This document shows positions 5,643-6,527 of a stretch of DNA of 6,527 nucleotides, in pieces. Every line of letters begins with the position of its first letter. The stretch's first letter is position 1. The DNA is from a bacterium. GTDB taxonomy: Bacteria > Zixibacteria > MSB-5A5 > GN15 > FEB-12. The notes under the pieces were generated by a model. That model saw only the letters and a list, made by a program, of their open reading frames with translations, was not told the DNA's origin and did not search any database. Location: assembly GCA_030629485.1 (NCBI GenBank), contig DAOVOW010000114.1, positions 1-6,527 on the forward strand. Reading direction: 5' to 3'. Both the position numbers and the translations under genes were made by a program.

Positions 5643-5658
5643 TAGAAACAAGCCTACT

Positions 5659-5686
5659 AATATATCAGAATAGAGACTTTTGGCAA
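5659..5686 (-). promoter_or_regulatory. Sigma-70-like promoter of the ffh operon
   Basis: On the minus strand TTGCCA (5686-5681; consensus TTGACA) and TATATT (5664-5659; consensus TATAAT) are separated by 16 bases, next to the optimal 17. Each hexamer has one mismatch. The predicted start near 5652 gives a leader of about 115 bases to the ffh ATG. It lies in the gap after the PASTA gene, so ffh need not rely on read-through. Confidence 0.65.
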
Positions 5687-5690
5687 GCAG

Positions 5691-5705
5691 TTTGTGGGCC
5701 ACAAA
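5691..5705. promoter_or_regulatory. 15-bp perfect palindrome upstream of the ffh promoter
   Basis: TTTGTGG-G-CCACAAA is a perfect inverted repeat of two 7-base arms around one central base. It sits four bases upstream of the predicted -35 element, where activator or repressor sites are common. No known regulator motif is claimed. It could instead be a weak terminator stem for the PASTA gene, but no T tract follows on the minus strand. Confidence 0.4.
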
Positions 5706-5824
5706 GACATCATGGGAGCGGGCGACACCGTTCTTCGGCATCGACACAAGAGGATGACCTGCAACTGATTATGTGTGCGCGTTGGTTACACGTCGGGACT
5801 GAATTGAGTTAGTTAGACAGCACC

Positions 5825-6527
5825 CTACTCCAGCGTGCTCACCACCAGGTCGATTTCGGTGCCGATCTCAAGTTCGGTGGCGGGCGGTTCGGACTGCTGC
5901 AGAACTGTTTCCGGTAGCAAGTCGATCTCGAATCGATAGGTGATTACACCGGTGCGCAGCGACTTGGAGTCCAACAGCGTTCTCGCCACATCCAGCGTCA
6001 GGCCAACCACCGTGGGCACATAAGTATAGTCTGCCGTTCGGCCGTGATTGACCATGAGCGTCACGGGTGATCCCAGCGCGATCTCAGTGCCGCTGGCGGG
6101 GTATGTAAACACGACCACCTTCTCAGGCAACGTGTCGGAGAAAGCCCAGGTTATCTCGCCCAGATGCAGCCCCGCCGTTTCCAGGTCCAGCATGGCCTGT
6201 CGCACCGACTGTCCAGCCAGGTCGGGGATCGGCACCATCTTCTGGCCTAACGAAATTACGAACTTGATCGCGCGGCCATCCTTGACCTTGGTGCCGGCCA
6301 CCGGGTACTGGCTCAGGATCACTCCCTCAGGAATGCCGGGCGAGTACTCCTCCGAGGCCACTTCGAAGCGCAGATTGAGGTCATCGAGTTCCATGCGTGC
6401 CTCGATCAAACGTTGTTCCACGAAATCCGGCAACGTGAATTCAGTGCCGTGGCGCGTGATAGTCGGCATGACTATATCATCAACCACCACGTACAGAACG
6501 ATCACTGCCAGCAAAGAGATAACGCCC
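5825..6527 (-). CDS. Membrane-anchored triple-PASTA-domain protein (5'-truncated by window edge)
   Basis: The frame is open from the window edge to a TAG stop. The TTG at 6514 is not the start, since coding continues upstream (GVIS before LLAVIVLYVVV). The visible N terminus is a hydrophobic stretch ending near VVVDDIV, most likely a single membrane helix. Three PASTA domains follow, each about 68-70 residues: FTLPDFVEQ...FVISLG, MVPIPDLAGQSVRQA...VTLMVNHG and YVPTVVGLTLDVA...DLVVSTLE. Each has the typical [V/L]PD/PTxxG entry, a central helix, and the late PP/YPxxG..V/I..G turn. PASTA domains bind peptidoglycan fragments and occur in PrkC-type kinases and penicillin-binding proteins, facing the periplasm or outside. 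The part that would show a kinase or other domain lies off the window; a stand-alone short PASTA protein is equally possible. The gene ends about 290 bases upstream of ffh and has no clear terminator. Confidence 0.85.
   Translation of the reverse strand, partial: GVISLLAVIVLYVVVDDIVMPTITRHGTEFTLPDFVEQRLIEARMELDDLNLRFEVASEEYSPGIPEGVILSQYPVAGTKVKDGRAIKFVISLGQKMVPIPDLAGQSVRQAMLDLETAGLHLGEITWAFSDTLPEKVVVFTYPASGTEIALGSPVTLMVNHGRTADYTYVPTVVGLTLDVARTLLDSKSLRTGVITYRFEIDLLPETVLQQSEPPATELEIGTEIDLVVSTLE

Noticed and set aside
1..6527. CRISPR array, toxin-antitoxin pair, or defence cassette
   Set aside because: No regularly spaced repeats, no paired small genes and no nuclease, transposase or integrase motifs were found on either strand.

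Overview
The window is ordinary bacterial chromosome dominated by a conserved ribosome-biogenesis operon. The organism is bacterial: Shine-Dalgarno sites, TTG/GTG starts, Rho-independent terminators and bacterial-type S16, L19, Ffh, TrmD, RimM, KhpA and YebC. Lineage cannot be fixed from sequence alone. The CGHY form of the TrmD active-site loop and the long Ala/Lys/Glu tail on S16 resemble proteins of the Bacteroidetes/FCB radiation. The style of the intergenic debris fits an uncultured FCB-related lineage such as Zixibacteria, but that is a guess.

Layout. Positions 1-390 (+) hold the C-terminal half of a YebC-family protein, cut by the window edge. Positions 391-894 hold no intact gene; they contain a terminator-like hairpin, possible insertion-sequence ends and the 5' half of a tRNA-Leu(UAA) gene on the minus strand. 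A small PilZ-domain gene (minus, 895-1257) follows, with a possible sigma-28-like promoter. Positions 1258-1587 are noncoding and include a GC-rich, repeat-like stretch and the strong operon terminator (1531-1557).

The main operon reads on the minus strand in the order ffh (5537-4200), rpsP (4185-3724), khpA (3621-3391), rimM (3387-2869), trmD (2817-2092), rplS (2022-1588). A sigma-70-like promoter lies at 5659-5686 with a 15-bp palindrome directly upstream, and the roughly 115-nt leader has three small hairpins. The operon ends at the terminator. Its products serve protein targeting (Ffh), the 30S subunit (S16, and RimM as assembly factor), RNA binding (KhpA), tRNA G37 methylation (TrmD) and the 50S subunit (L19). 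Upstream on the same strand, 5825-6527 encodes the C-terminal part of a membrane-anchored three-PASTA-domain protein that runs off the window.

No undescribed multi-gene system is visible. The points most worth checking are the tRNA half in the debris region, the palindrome/promoter/leader arrangement before ffh, the same-frame khpA-TAG-rimM junction, the low-complexity tails on both ribosomal proteins, and the frequent TAG stops (5 of 9 genes). Three starts were set by motif rather than by longest reading frame: ffh ATG at 5537, rpsP second TTG at 4185 and khpA ATG at 3621.
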